Source of the DNA: Cryomorphaceae bacterium
GTDB lineage: Bacteria > Bacteroidota > Bacteroidia > Flavobacteriales_D > Sanyastnellaceae
DNA: 64,000 nucleotides
Assembly (NCBI GenBank): GCA_016124575.1
Contig: WGNM01000023.1
Coordinates: forward strand, 62,001 to 126,000
Direction: 5' to 3'
The notes below the pieces were generated by a model. The model had not been told where the DNA came from, did no database searches, and saw nothing but the letters and a program-made list of their open reading frames with translations. Position numbers and translations under genes: made by a program. This document shows, piece by piece, positions 26,634-35,387 of this stretch. How positions within the stretch are numbered: position 1 is the stretch's first letter; each line of letters begins with the position of its first letter.

Positions 26634-27896
26634 TTACTGCACAGCGAACCTTGTGGCTTGTTCTCCGATTGTTAGAACGTACATCCCTTTTGGGAGATTC
26701 TTTACATCGACAAAACTCTCATTTCCAGTTGCCACAACCCGTCCGAAACCGTCAAAAACAAAGAACTTCTCATTTGGTAATTTGCCTTGAATATTGAGGA
26801 CTTCGCTAGCAGGATTCGGGTACAATGAAATCTGCTTCTCACGAGACTCAGCAATGTCAGAGCAAAACAAATCTTCAATAAAAGGCCACATTTGGTTTAC
26901 AAACTGTGTCGACACTGCCGAATTATCCGGTGAATTCCCCATACGAACCACAACCATGTCTAACGACGGAATAACCATCGCTATTTGTCCGTCTTTCCCT
27001 ATCGCGGCATATGCATCATCTGGGGCAGTGGGAACAATCTCAAGTGGAATTTGTGCTTGAAACCCTGGAAGCATATAGCTCGATTGTCCGTTCAACCACC
27101 ACAAATACCCGTATGATGGATTCAAATTTTGCGATGGGTGCACCATATCGTAAGCATATTGCGCATTCAATATCTGCGTACCATTCCACTCTCCGCCTCT
27201 CAGCGCCAAGCTGCCAAACCTCGCCATGTCTCTCGCTTTGCTAACAAACACTCTGTTATAGCCAAAGGGTAAAAACAAGCCATTCATGCCAATAGGCTGA
27301 GAAATGCGGTTATAGATAAATAAATTCAGTGACGTGCCCGATGCCTCAGCAATTACCTCATCTAACATGGTGTACGGACCATTGTGGTAGGCCCACCGAG
27401 TGCCCGGTTCAGCCAAGCAGGTCAAACACTCTGGATCTGTGCAATACACGTCGATCACACCATCGTCAAGCCCTGAAGTCATCGAAATTTGATCTCGAAT
27501 GGTAATCAATGCCTCATCCTCCAATGTACAAGATGTCCACCCCTCACCCAAATAATCTGCACTCGAATCATCCAGCGATAGCAATCCTTCCTGCTCAGCG
27601 ATACCGATAGCCATCGACGTCAGCGATTTTCCTGCAGAGTTCCACAACCATAAACTATCGGCCGTGAAGTTCCCGAAATACTGTTCGATTACTATTTTCC
27701 CTCCAATGGTAACAATAAACGCCTTCGTGCTTTGATCGGTATGAAAATCCATTAAAGCAGGAAGATTCTCTTCACACCATCCTACGTCATCGAAAGAGAG
27801 GGTTTCCCAATCATCGCTGTTATTCGGCGGAAAGTAAAATGCATCTTGAGCTGCTACAGCAAAAGGCATGAGAAATAAGAACAATAGATAGCGCAT
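26634..27896 (-). CDS. Secreted class C beta-lactamase-like serine hydrolase with T9SS type A domain
   Basis: This protein has 420 residues. A signal peptide (1-16) is followed by a beta-lactamase/DD-peptidase fold. The nucleophile motif SAGKSLT is near residue 89 and YHNGPY (YxN) near 169. MVHPSQNLNPSYGYLWW, near 250, is typical of this family. The last 75 residues (SLYPNPASEVLNI, VFDGFGRVVATG, KGMYVLTIGEQATRFAV) form a T9SS type A sorting domain, so the enzyme is exported to the surface or medium. Relatives include esterases, D-amino-acid peptidases and lactamases; the substrate is not indicated, and the fold alone is not evidence of antibiotic resistance. Confidence 0.9.
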   Translation of the reverse strand: MRYLLFLFLMPFAVAAQDAFYFPPNNSDDWETLSFDDVGWCEENLPALMDFHTDQSTKAFIVTIGGKIVIEQYFGNFTADSLWLWNSAGKSLTSMAIGIAEQEGLLSLDDSSADYLGEGWTSCTLEDEALITIRDQISMTSGLDDGVIDVYCTDPECLTCLAEPGTRWAYHNGPYTMLDEVIAEASGTSLNLFIYNRISQPIGMNGLFLPFGYNRVFVSKARDMARFGSLALRGGEWNGTQILNAQYAYDMVHPSQNLNPSYGYLWWLNGQSSYMLPGFQAQIPLEIVPTAPDDAYAAIGKDGQIAMVIPSLDMVVVRMGNSPDNSAVSTQFVNQMWPFIEDLFCSDIAESREKQISLYPNPASEVLNIQGKLPNEKFFVFDGFGRVVATGNESFVDVKNLPKGMYVLTIGEQATRFAVQ

Positions 27897-27967
27897 AAGT
27901 TTCGCTTTGACTACAAAGTACGAAAAGGTTTAACGTTGCATATTTGATTCATGCTAAATTTTCGACA

Positions 27968-28339
27968 ATGAAGGCTTTGCTCACAATTGGCTTATTGGTT
28001 CTCTCCAATGCTTTTATGACTCTGGCGTGGTATGGTCACTTGAAGTTTCAGCATTGGAAACCGTTAGAAAAAGCCGGACTGATAGGGCTTGTGCTAATTA
28101 GTTGGGGCATCGCTTTGTTCGAATATTTCTTTCAAGTGCCAGCCAACCGCATCGGTTATCAGGGCAATGGCGGACCCTTTAGCCTTGTAGAACTAAAGGT
28201 GTTGCAAGAAGTCATCACACTTGTGGTGTTTATGATTTTCTCCCTAACCTTTTTTCGCAGCGAAGTCCTCAAGTGGAATCATGCCGTGGGCTTCGTTTTC
28301 CTTATCCTCGCAGTATTCTTCGTTTTTAAAAAGTGGTGA
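27968..28339 (+). CDS. DUF486 (DMT-family) membrane protein
   Basis: This small inner-membrane protein has 123 residues and four hydrophobic segments. The motifs MTLAWYGHLKF, LISWGIALFEYFFQVPANRIGYQ and KVLQEVITLVVFMIFS are characteristic of DUF486, a half-size member of the drug/metabolite transporter group. It probably works as a dimer; substrate unknown. I chose the ATG at 27968 over a TTG 24 bases upstream. The stop abuts the glyS stop (28339/28340) with no terminator between. Confidence 0.88.
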   Translation: MKALLTIGLLVLSNAFMTLAWYGHLKFQHWKPLEKAGLIGLVLISWGIALFEYFFQVPANRIGYQGNGGPFSLVELKVLQEVITLVVFMIFSLTFFRSEVLKWNHAVGFVFLILAVFFVFKKW

Positions 28340-29875
28340 TCAGACAAATAGGTTTTTAAAGGCCACGCGATCTCCAATAATTTTTGAGAGATCCTTCATG
28401 TCTACGCGGTCTTGCTTCATCCCATCGCGTTCGCGGATGGTCACTGTGCCATCTTCCAACGTTTGGTGATCAACTGTAATGCAATACGGCGTGCCAATGG
28501 CATCTTGACGACGGTATCTGCGACCTATTGCATCTTTTTCATCGTATTGACAATTGAAATCGAAGCGCAGCGCCTTCATAATTTCACGTGCTTTTTCTGG
28601 CAACCCATCTTTCTTCAAAAGCGGTAAAACTGCAGCTTTAACAGGAGCCAAGGCAGGAGGAATACGCAATACAGTGCGCTCAGACCCATCTTCCAACGTT
28701 TCTTCAACAAAGGAGTTGCTCAATGTCGCGAGGAACATGCGGTCGAGTCCGATTGAAGTCTCAATAACATACGGCACAAAGTTTTGGTTCTCTTCTGGGT
28801 CGAAATATTGCAACTTTTTACCACTGAACTTCTCGTGGCTCATGAGGTCAAAATCGGTTCTGCTGTGAATTCCCTCAAGCTCTTTAAAGCCCATCGGGAA
28901 GTTGAACTCGATGTCACAAGCAGCATCGGCATAGTGTGCCAACTTCACGTGGTCGTGAAACTTGTAGTTCTCTTCGCCCATGCCAAGAGCTTTGTGCCAG
29001 CGGATGCGCTCATTTTTCCAGTACTCATACCACTCTTGTTGGGTTCCTGGCTTGATGAAGAATTGCATTTCCATCTGTTCAAACTCACGCATGCGGAAGA
29101 TGAACTGACGTGCAATAATCTCATTTCTAAACGCTTTACCGATCTGCGCAATTCCAAAAGGAATCTTCATGCGACCACTTTTCTGAACGTTTAAGAAGTT
29201 CACGAAAATACCTTGTGCTGTTTCCGGACGAAGGTAGATGATGCCAGAATCGCCCGATACAGCTCCTAACTCAGTTTTAAACATGAGGTTAAACTGCCTC
29301 ACGTCGGTCCAGTTGCGAGATCCCGTTTCAGGATCTGCAATCTGAAGGTCTTCGATCAAAGTTTTTACACCTGCTAAATTTTCGGCCTCCATGCTTGTCT
29401 TAAACCGGTTGTTGATGCCGTTAATCTCCTCTTGTCTGCGCACCACGTTTGGGTTTGTCGCCCTAAACTGCACCTCATCAAATGCATCTCCAAAACGTTC
29501 TTTGGCCTTGTCTACGTCTTTTTGAATTTTCGCCTCAATCTTTTGAATGTGCTCTTCAATCAAGACATCCGCGCGGTAGCGCTTTTTTGAATCTTTGTTA
29601 TCAATCAACGGGTCATTGAATGCATCAACGTGTCCTGAAGCTTTCCAAGTTGTCGGGTGCATAAATATCGATGCATCCAATCCCACAATATTTTCGTGCA
29701 TCTTCACCATGGCGGTCCACCAATACTCTTTGATGTTGTTTTTCAATTCAACACCCAACTGGCCGTAATCATACGCCGCGCTCAATCCATCATAAATCTC
29801 ACTGCTCGGAAATACAAATCCGTACTCTTTCGCGTGTCCGATTACCTTCTTTAGCTTATCTTCTTGTGTGGCCAT
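28340..29875 (-). CDS. glyS: Glycyl-tRNA synthetase (single-chain, dimeric type)
   Basis: This class II synthetase charges tRNA-Gly. The 511-residue length and the opening GHAKEYGFVFPSSEIYDGLSA fit the alpha2 type rather than the alpha2beta2 type. Class II motifs are visible. Motif 2 surrounds IGKAFRNEIIARQFIFRMREF. Motif 3 is near ETSIGLDRMFLATL. The anticodon-binding domain follows (PPALAPVKAAVLPLLKKDGLP). The start ATG follows a strong -7 box. Confidence 0.96.
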   Translation of the reverse strand: MATQEDKLKKVIGHAKEYGFVFPSSEIYDGLSAAYDYGQLGVELKNNIKEYWWTAMVKMHENIVGLDASIFMHPTTWKASGHVDAFNDPLIDNKDSKKRYRADVLIEEHIQKIEAKIQKDVDKAKERFGDAFDEVQFRATNPNVVRRQEEINGINNRFKTSMEAENLAGVKTLIEDLQIADPETGSRNWTDVRQFNLMFKTELGAVSGDSGIIYLRPETAQGIFVNFLNVQKSGRMKIPFGIAQIGKAFRNEIIARQFIFRMREFEQMEMQFFIKPGTQQEWYEYWKNERIRWHKALGMGEENYKFHDHVKLAHYADAACDIEFNFPMGFKELEGIHSRTDFDLMSHEKFSGKKLQYFDPEENQNFVPYVIETSIGLDRMFLATLSNSFVEETLEDGSERTVLRIPPALAPVKAAVLPLLKKDGLPEKAREIMKALRFDFNCQYDEKDAIGRRYRRQDAIGTPYCITVDHQTLEDGTVTIRERDGMKQDRVDMKDLSKIIGDRVAFKNLFV

Positions 29876-29895
29876 ACCCGTTCATTTTACGGCTG

Positions 29896-29903
29896 CAAAG
29901 GTA
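29896..29903 (-). promoter_or_regulatory. -7 promoter box for glyS
   Basis: On the minus strand this reads TACCTTTG, an exact consensus box 20 bases before the glyS ATG. The 286-base gap between glyS and creD shows nothing else clear. Confidence 0.55.
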
Positions 29904-30161
29904 ATAATTTGTATCGAGAGCGGATGGTTTTTTCCCTTGTGGCGCTGGCGCGGATGTGAATGCTGCATTTCTTTTTCTCACACTCCCAATCTTCCAACTC
30001 CGTATCTTAAAAATTACGAATTTCAAATGCGCGATTCAAAACGAATCATGTGCTCTATATTTCCTGACAAATAATCGCAATTTGATAGCGTTATCCTGTT
30101 TTCACATGCGTTAACAATTGCCTTTTGGAATCTTGCGCCCTAATCAAAACAAAGTAAAACC

Positions 30162-31520
30162 ATGACTGAAAAATCAAGTTTCGAAAAATTCCGCGAATGG
30201 GTAGCGAACTCGTCTACACTCAAATTACTTGGCATCGGATTCATCTTGCTGATACTTCTAATTCCCATTGAGATGGTGCGCGACATCATTCAAGAGAGAC
30301 AGTATTATCAGTTTGATGTGCAACAAGAAATTACATCCTCATGGGGGCATGAGCAAGTAATTGAAGGACCCGTGCTTACCGTGCCTTATGACGTAACGAC
30401 ATTTGTGCGCACTACAGAAAATAAAACGGAAGAGATAAAGACGAGGTACTTCGCTCATTTTCTACCCGAAACACTTGATTATTCTGGTGCTTTGAATATC
30501 GACACGTTGCATCGCGGTATTTATAGTGTGAATGTGTACACTGCAGATATGAAAATCTCTGGGTCTTTTGTCGAACAAAGTGTTGAAGACTGGCAAAATG
30601 ATCATGTTGACATACTGTGGGATAAATGCCAAATATCCGTGGGAATTCCCGATCAACGCGGGGTACAAGAAGAACTTTTTCTGAACTGGAACGATGAAAA
30701 GGTCGCCTTTTCTTCTGGCATTAAATACCAGGGACTCATCAAAGAAGGTGTAAGTGCGCTGATTGACCTTTCTGACAGCACAAGCAGAAGTTGTGCCTTC
30801 AACATGGATTTGGAATTAAGGGGCAGCAACCGATTCGGACTAAGTCCGCTTGGAAAAGTGAGTACTGCCGCCATCTCCTCTTCATGGAAAGATCCAAAAT
30901 ACTTTGGTGAGTTTCCTCCCGACTACCGCAACGACCCGAATGAATCTGGATTCGAAGCCAATTGGAAAATACTGCATCTTAATCGCAGCATCCCTCAATC
31001 ATTCACCGATGTCAATTTCAACTCTAGCCAATATGTTTACGGGGTTGAAATATTCGAAGAGGTCGGTGAATACCGGAAAACTGAGCGCTCAGCAAAGTAT
31101 GCAGTGCTGTTTATCGCACTCACATTTGTGACGTTCTTCTTTATTCAAGTGATTCGTAAGGTGCAGCTGCATGCGCTGCAGTTCATTATAGTAGGTCTGG
31201 CCCTTTGTCTGTTCTACGTCTTATTGCTTTCTCTTTCAGAATACATTGGTTTCAACTCGGCCTATGTCATCGCCGCTACTGCGGTGGTAGTGCAAATAAC
31301 GTGGTACGTAAAGCACATTTTCAACAACACAAAACTCAGCATCATTGTCATGGCGATTCTTGGATTGTTGTACTTCTTCATCTTCACCTTGGTGCAGCTT
31401 GCCAACTACTCACTTTTGATGGGTAGCATCGGACTATTCATCGTGATGGGGGTATTGATGTACATGAGCCGCAACCTCGATTGGTCAAAAAAGAAAAGTG
31501 AGCCTCCGGTAGTTTCTTAA
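30162..31520 (+). CDS. creD: Cell envelope integrity protein CreD
   Basis: This inner-membrane protein has 452 residues. After a first membrane helix (about 20-38; LLGIGFILLILLIPIEMV) comes the CreD hallmark IQERQYYQFDVQQEITSSWG plus GPVLTVPY. A periplasmic domain (about 60-305) then leads to several C-terminal helices (about 310-440). In Enterobacteria CreD is under CreBC control and affects envelope stability and beta-lactam response. No CreBC pair is nearby here. The gene ends at a strong terminator, so it is a single-gene unit. Confidence 0.93.
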   Translation: MTEKSSFEKFREWVANSSTLKLLGIGFILLILLIPIEMVRDIIQERQYYQFDVQQEITSSWGHEQVIEGPVLTVPYDVTTFVRTTENKTEEIKTRYFAHFLPETLDYSGALNIDTLHRGIYSVNVYTADMKISGSFVEQSVEDWQNDHVDILWDKCQISVGIPDQRGVQEELFLNWNDEKVAFSSGIKYQGLIKEGVSALIDLSDSTSRSCAFNMDLELRGSNRFGLSPLGKVSTAAISSSWKDPKYFGEFPPDYRNDPNESGFEANWKILHLNRSIPQSFTDVNFNSSQYVYGVEIFEEVGEYRKTERSAKYAVLFIALTFVTFFFIQVIRKVQLHALQFIIVGLALCLFYVLLLSLSEYIGFNSAYVIAATAVVVQITWYVKHIFNNTKLSIIVMAILGLLYFFIFTLVQLANYSLLMGSIGLFIVMGVLMYMSRNLDWSKKKSEPPVVS

Positions 31521-31547
31521 TTCAAAGCTGCTTTTCCGCATTCCGTA

Positions 31548-31610
31548 GACTCCCTCCACGCTTCAAACAATCAATGACATTGTGGCGGCGTGAAGGGAGT
31601 CTGCTTTTTT
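31548..31610 (+). terminator. Intrinsic terminator after creD
   Basis: A 14-bp stem (GACTCCCTCCACGC at 31548-31561 with GCGTGAAGGGAGTC at 31588-31601, one wobble pair) closes a 26-base loop. TGCTTTTTTAT follows. Confidence 0.8.
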
Positions 31611-31687
31611 ATGTAAATCATCCAAAAGGGTGAGGGGCGATTTCAAATATGAAGACACCTTTGACCTATCAATAAAATTTAGAAGTC

Positions 31688-32002
31688 ATGAACAATTCCT
31701 TAACGCTGCAACTGCAACTTAACCTTCGCGAACAAAAGTCGGAAGTGCGAGCTTCCATTAAATTCATACATCTGCTCTACACGCTGCAGATCTGTCTCGC
31801 TGCAATGTTTTTCTTCTACGGAAGTTTCACCCTAGGTTTCATCATGGCTGCTGCCATTCCTGTAACTGCACTTTTCAGTATGTTTTCAAAAGGACTGACC
31901 TATGATTTCGATTTTGAAATTGAAGAAGAACTGACCGATAAAATCAACGACGACCTTATTTTCGACGGTAACTGGTTAGCTGAAGTAGATGGTGAGAATT
32001 AA
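31688..32002 (+). CDS. Small membrane protein of unknown function
   Basis: This protein has 104 residues. One hydrophobic hairpin (about 33-63; TLQICLAAMFFFYGSFTLGFIMAAA-like) is flanked by a charged N-terminal helix and an acidic C-terminal tail (DFDFEIEEELTDKINDD). I do not recognise it. It starts at an ATG 78 bases after the creD terminator and overlaps the next small gene by 14 bases, suggesting a two-gene unit. Confidence 0.65.
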   Translation: MNNSLTLQLQLNLREQKSEVRASIKFIHLLYTLQICLAAMFFFYGSFTLGFIMAAAIPVTALFSMFSKGLTYDFDFEIEEELTDKINDDLIFDGNWLAEVDGEN

Positions 32003-32198
32003 TGCTCAAAATCAATTTATTGCCGACAGCATCGCACAAAACAATGCGTTGTGGACTTCAGCCGCTGAATGGTTGTCGATCGACCGCGCACTTGCCACAC
32101 ACAACAATCTCAATAACCAAAATCCGCTCGCAGAAGCTCTAGATCTTTCTGCAAATACCCTTTTGAAGAAAATAGGTCGCTACTTGGGTCTATATTGA
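31989..32198 (+). CDS. Small helical protein of unknown function
   Basis: This is a 69-residue frame rich in N, A and L with no membrane segment. The C-terminal helix NTLLKKIGRYLGLY is amphipathic. Its ATG at 31989 lies inside the end of the previous gene, in another frame, which is typical of translational coupling. It may be real or chance; I judge it slightly more likely real because the gap up to the kinase gene is otherwise empty. Confidence 0.5.
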   Translation: MVRINAQNQFIADSIAQNNALWTSAAEWLSIDRALATHNNLNNQNPLAEALDLSANTLLKKIGRYLGLY

Positions 32199-32227
32199 TG
32201 TATTTTTGATGAACCAATTGACATGAC

Positions 32228-34147
32228 TTGCGAAAACTACTAACAGCACTATTTAGCCTATTTTATCTCATCTCTCTTTCTCAATCAACGGCGCTCGATA
32301 GTCTTGATTCGCGAATCAAGGCGACAACGAACGCTTCACAAAAGGTTGAACTGCTTTGGACTGCAGCCAATTTAGCTTATGACGAAGATGTTTCTCAAGT
32401 AGATAAGTTTACCAAACAACTGCTTGAAAATGCAATTGTAAAAGCCGATAGTGCCAAATGGATTGAAGCACTTCGCTTGCAATCTCACTCAGATCGAAAA
32501 ACGGGTCGTTTCGCAAATGGAATAGCTGGTTTCTTGACTTGTTATAAGTATTACATCTTCCACCAAGACACCGCAAACTGGATCACTGCCGCCAATCAAT
32601 TGGGAAGCATGAACCTGTTTACAGGGTACAACGAAGCTGCTCAAAAATACTTGCTCGAAGTCTATGAACTTGAAAAAGAAAGAGGCGACGAGGGAGATAT
32701 TGCTCACGCAATCAACGGTTTAGCGATATTTTATGACAACACCGGCCAACTCGAAAAAGCGGTAGCGAGGTACAATGAAGCGCTACGTGTTTTTGAAACC
32801 GTTGACGACACCTTAGGACGAGCCAACGTACATGCCAACCTTGGTTTAACACTGATGGATCTGGGCCGACTTGATGAAGCAGAATTCCACATCAAAATGC
32901 AAGGCAAGCTCGACACTTTGTTGGGCACCATGTGGGGCTTGGGGTTCTTTCACGACTTCATGGGCCAGTTGAAAAAAGAACAAGGCAAATTACAAGATGC
33001 TTACGAATTCCATAAAAAAGCGCTCGAGATCAGAGAATCTTTACCCAGCCATTACAACATTAGTGAGTCGCGCGTCAGCGTAGCTTCTAGTCTGTTCGAT
33101 CTTGGAAAATATTCCGATGCGATACTTCAAGCCAACATGGTTATTGCCAACGACACCGAACACCAATCGCTCAGCCACCAGCAAAGTGCGTATTCTGTGC
33201 TCTCAAAGGCCCACGAAGCACTCGGAAATTACCCCGATGCACTTCGCTACCACAAACAATATAAGGCGATTTCTGATTCCATCTTCAACTCCGACATCCT
33301 TGAAAAAGTAGCTGAAAAAGATGCCAAATTCGAGCTTGTTGAACAACGTGCCAAAGTGGACGTTTTAAATGCCCAAAATTCAGCCGCTCAGGCAATCATC
33401 GAGCAGAAAAACCGCACCCTTCTGTTCGGTGGCTTAGGGCTCCTTCTTGTCACTGTTTTAAGTTGCATCCTCTACTTTTTAGTACGAAAATACTTGCGCC
33501 AAAAATTCATTCTGGCTAAAGCTGTGTCCGACAAAGATTTACTCCTCAGAGAGATTCACCACAGGGTGAAAAACAACCTGCAGATGGTGTCGAGCCTGCT
33601 TTCATTGCAAAGCCGCTCCATCGACGATGAAACGGCGCTGAAAGCCATCAACGACGGAAAAAGTCGTGTGCGATCAATGGCCATCATTCACCAAGATCTG
33701 TATCAAAACGACAATCTAACAGGTGTCAATGTCCAATCATACCTCGAGAAGCTATGCAGCGAATTGTTTGCGACATACAATATCAACGACGAAAAAATTC
33801 AATTGAATCTGGATATAGAAAACATCGACGCAGATGTAGATACCCTGGTACCACTCGGATTAGTCATCAACGAGCTGGTAACAAACTCGTTGAAATACGC
33901 TTTTCAAGGCCGAGAGAATGGAGTGGTAAGCATCTCCCTCAAAGAACAATCCAATGTGTTGCTTTTAACTGTTTCCGACAACGGAATTGGCTTTAACGAG
34001 TCAGACATTCTCGCTACTTCTTTCGGAAACAAACTGGTTTCTTCGCTGGCAAAACAACTAAAGGCCACAATCGAAACGAAAAATGAAAATGGGTCGACTA
34101 CAACCCTTGAAATTTCGAACTACAAGGTTCGCAAAAGCGATGCCTGA
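32228..34147 (+). CDS. TPR-containing sensor histidine kinase (HisKA_2 type)
   Basis: This protein has 639 residues. A signal-like N-terminus (RKLLTALFSLFYLISLS) is followed by about six TPR repeats (about 80-350) outside the membrane. One membrane helix lies at about 398-420. The kinase core follows, with REIHHRVKNNLQMV (phospho-accepting His445), the N-box VINELVTNSLKYAF near 548 and the G-box SDNGIGF near 583. This HisKA_2/HWE-like layout often signals to an orphan regulator. No response regulator is adjacent. The start appears to be a TTG at 32228, because the nearby ATG is out of frame. Confidence 0.88.
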   Translation: MRKLLTALFSLFYLISLSQSTALDSLDSRIKATTNASQKVELLWTAANLAYDEDVSQVDKFTKQLLENAIVKADSAKWIEALRLQSHSDRKTGRFANGIAGFLTCYKYYIFHQDTANWITAANQLGSMNLFTGYNEAAQKYLLEVYELEKERGDEGDIAHAINGLAIFYDNTGQLEKAVARYNEALRVFETVDDTLGRANVHANLGLTLMDLGRLDEAEFHIKMQGKLDTLLGTMWGLGFFHDFMGQLKKEQGKLQDAYEFHKKALEIRESLPSHYNISESRVSVASSLFDLGKYSDAILQANMVIANDTEHQSLSHQQSAYSVLSKAHEALGNYPDALRYHKQYKAISDSIFNSDILEKVAEKDAKFELVEQRAKVDVLNAQNSAAQAIIEQKNRTLLFGGLGLLLVTVLSCILYFLVRKYLRQKFILAKAVSDKDLLLREIHHRVKNNLQMVSSLLSLQSRSIDDETALKAINDGKSRVRSMAIIHQDLYQNDNLTGVNVQSYLEKLCSELFATYNINDEKIQLNLDIENIDADVDTLVPLGLVINELVTNSLKYAFQGRENGVVSISLKEQSNVLLLTVSDNGIGFNESDILATSFGNKLVSSLAKQLKATIETKNENGSTTTLEISNYKVRKSDA

Positions 34148-34233
34148 CGACCTGCTCGTCGATAAGACTTGAACAATTGCTCGCTCATCACAAACATGTC
34201 CAAAATTCTACTGCACGTGCGACTAACAATAAT

Positions 34234-34261
34234 AAACCTACGCCCCTATCGGTGCGTGATG
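34234..34261 (+). repeat. Isolated partial copy of the tandem-repeat hairpin
   Basis: The 24 bases from AAACCTACGC to GTGCGTGATG match the core of the first tandem unit near 35010-35032. Here the copy lacks the following T run. It stands about 660 bases from the array, 86 bases after the sensor kinase stop. Confidence 0.75.
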
Positions 34262-34301
34262 AAGAACGTAACTTGAACAAATGAGAAATACCCGAAGAAA
34301 G

Positions 34302-34793
34302 TTAATGGTTCAGTTCATAGTTTTTTATTTCTAGTATAGTTTGATCCCAAATATTATGAATCTCATTGAACTCATAGCGCCAAGTATTATTGTAGAGCCA
34401 AAATAGATGTTCGTAACCTGCATAATAACTATATCGGGCGGGGTCTGATATACGCCATTGCAACGCTTCTTCTTTCGTAGGATAAACAGAACTTTTCCTA
34501 AACTCATCAATTTGAAATACTTCCATCAGTTCACGCAGATCATGAATTTTGAATAAGAAATCTTTTGGGGCATCAGGAAACTTTTCGTCTAATCGATCCG
34601 AAAACTCATTTCTCATTTCTAAGTTCAAGTCCAACTCTGTTGGGTTCTGAAATATGGCTCGTTTTATTTCTTCGGCATTATGAATGAGACTATCTACTGG
34701 ATCATGTTTTTTGGTGCGACGACCAAATATGAAATAGATTACGGCTAGAACTAATAAAATCAAGGCGAATACTGTGAGTAGGAAAACGTCCAT
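34302..34793 (-). CDS. Membrane-anchored protein of unknown function
   Basis: This protein has 163 residues. It has one N-terminal membrane helix (about 4-24) followed by a basic GRRTKK stop-transfer sequence, so the C-terminus should be cytoplasmic. The soluble part is helical and charged, with an aromatic-rich end (YSYYAGYEHLFWLYNNTWRYEF). I do not recognise it. The gene is more AT-rich than its neighbours and sits in the pocket bounded by repeat copies near tRNA-Cys, which suggests acquisition by transfer. Confidence 0.65.
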   Translation of the reverse strand: MDVFLLTVFALILLVLAVIYFIFGRRTKKHDPVDSLIHNAEEIKRAIFQNPTELDLNLEMRNEFSDRLDEKFPDAPKDFLFKIHDLRELMEVFQIDEFRKSSVYPTKEEALQWRISDPARYSYYAGYEHLFWLYNNTWRYEFNEIHNIWDQTILEIKNYELNH

Positions 34794-34916
34794 TGGTTTT
34801 GTACTTAACGAATATTAAAACTAGAACCGTCTTGGTTTTGAAATTATATCAATCCTGTAAATAACAAAAAAATAATAAATGAGGACATCAAATAACCCAT
34901 AAGGAAGACCGAAAGT

Positions 34917-35342
34917 GTGCGCTCAAGCAGAGCTTGGAGAGTTATTGATTTAAAATTCTATCGTTCTCGGATTATTGCATGATCATGGGGGGAGCCCTTT
35001 TAAAAACCTACGCCCCTATCGGTGCGTGATGGTTTTTTTATGCCCAAATCGTGCGCTCAAGCAGAGCTTGGAGAGTGGATTATAAAAAATTCAATCGTTC
35101 GCGGATTATTGCATGATCATGGGGGGGGGCCCTCTTAAAAACCTACGCCCCTATCGGTGCGTCTTGGTTTTTTATTCCCAAATCGTGCGCTCAAGCAGAG
35201 CTTGGCGAGTTATTGATTTAAAAATTCAATCGTTCGCGGATTATTGCATGATCATGGGGGGAGCCCTCTTAAAAACCTACGCCCCTATCGGTGCGTCTTG
35301 GTTTTTTTATTCCCAAATCGTGCGCTCAAGCAGAGCTTGGCG
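34917..35342. repeat. Tandem array of three 134-135 bp units plus a partial fourth
   Basis: Units start with GTGCGCTCAAGCAGAGCTTGG at 34917, 35051, 35185 and 35320 (truncated). Each full unit contains a small hairpin around CAAGC-aga-GCTTG, the palindrome CATGATCATG (34978, 35112, 35247), a G run of 6-9, and a terminator-like hairpin (AAAAACCTACGC to TGCGTCTTGGTTTTTTT). Copies differ by a few substitutions and by homopolymer length. The plus strand reads through open in one frame, but this is an artefact of the repeat length. It occupies the gene-free stretch 34794-35387; the first 120 bases of that stretch are AT-rich with nothing recognisable. Confidence 0.92.
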
Positions 35343-35353
35343 ACGATTTGGGA

Positions 35354-35385
35354 ATAAAAAAACCCCGCATTCGCGAGGTTTTTTA
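35354..35385 (-). terminator. Terminator of tRNA-Cys
   Basis: On the minus strand AAAAAACCTCGCG-AATG-CGGGGTTTTTTT forms a stem-loop with one mismatch ending in a U run, starting 3 bases after the tRNA. The sequence beyond it matches the tandem-repeat unit in inverted orientation. Confidence 0.8.
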
Positions 35386-35387
35386 AG

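Noticed and set aside
26634-27896. Antibiotic-resistance beta-lactamase
   Set aside because: Class C-like folds include many esterases and peptidases. The T9SS tail and overall sequence do not indicate a resistance enzyme.
34917-35258. Degenerate tRNA genes inside the repeat units
   Set aside because: Only the acceptor-end and terminator part resembles tRNA-Cys. I could not find a full cloverleaf with anticodon and T arms in the rest of a unit.
34917-35342. CRISPR array
   Set aside because: The period is 134-135 bp and whole units are near-identical, with no unique spacers between short repeats and no cas genes in view.
34148-35387. Integrated mobile element at tRNA-Cys
   Set aside because: No integrase, transposase or direct repeat of the tRNA 3' end (att site) in the same orientation is present in the window.
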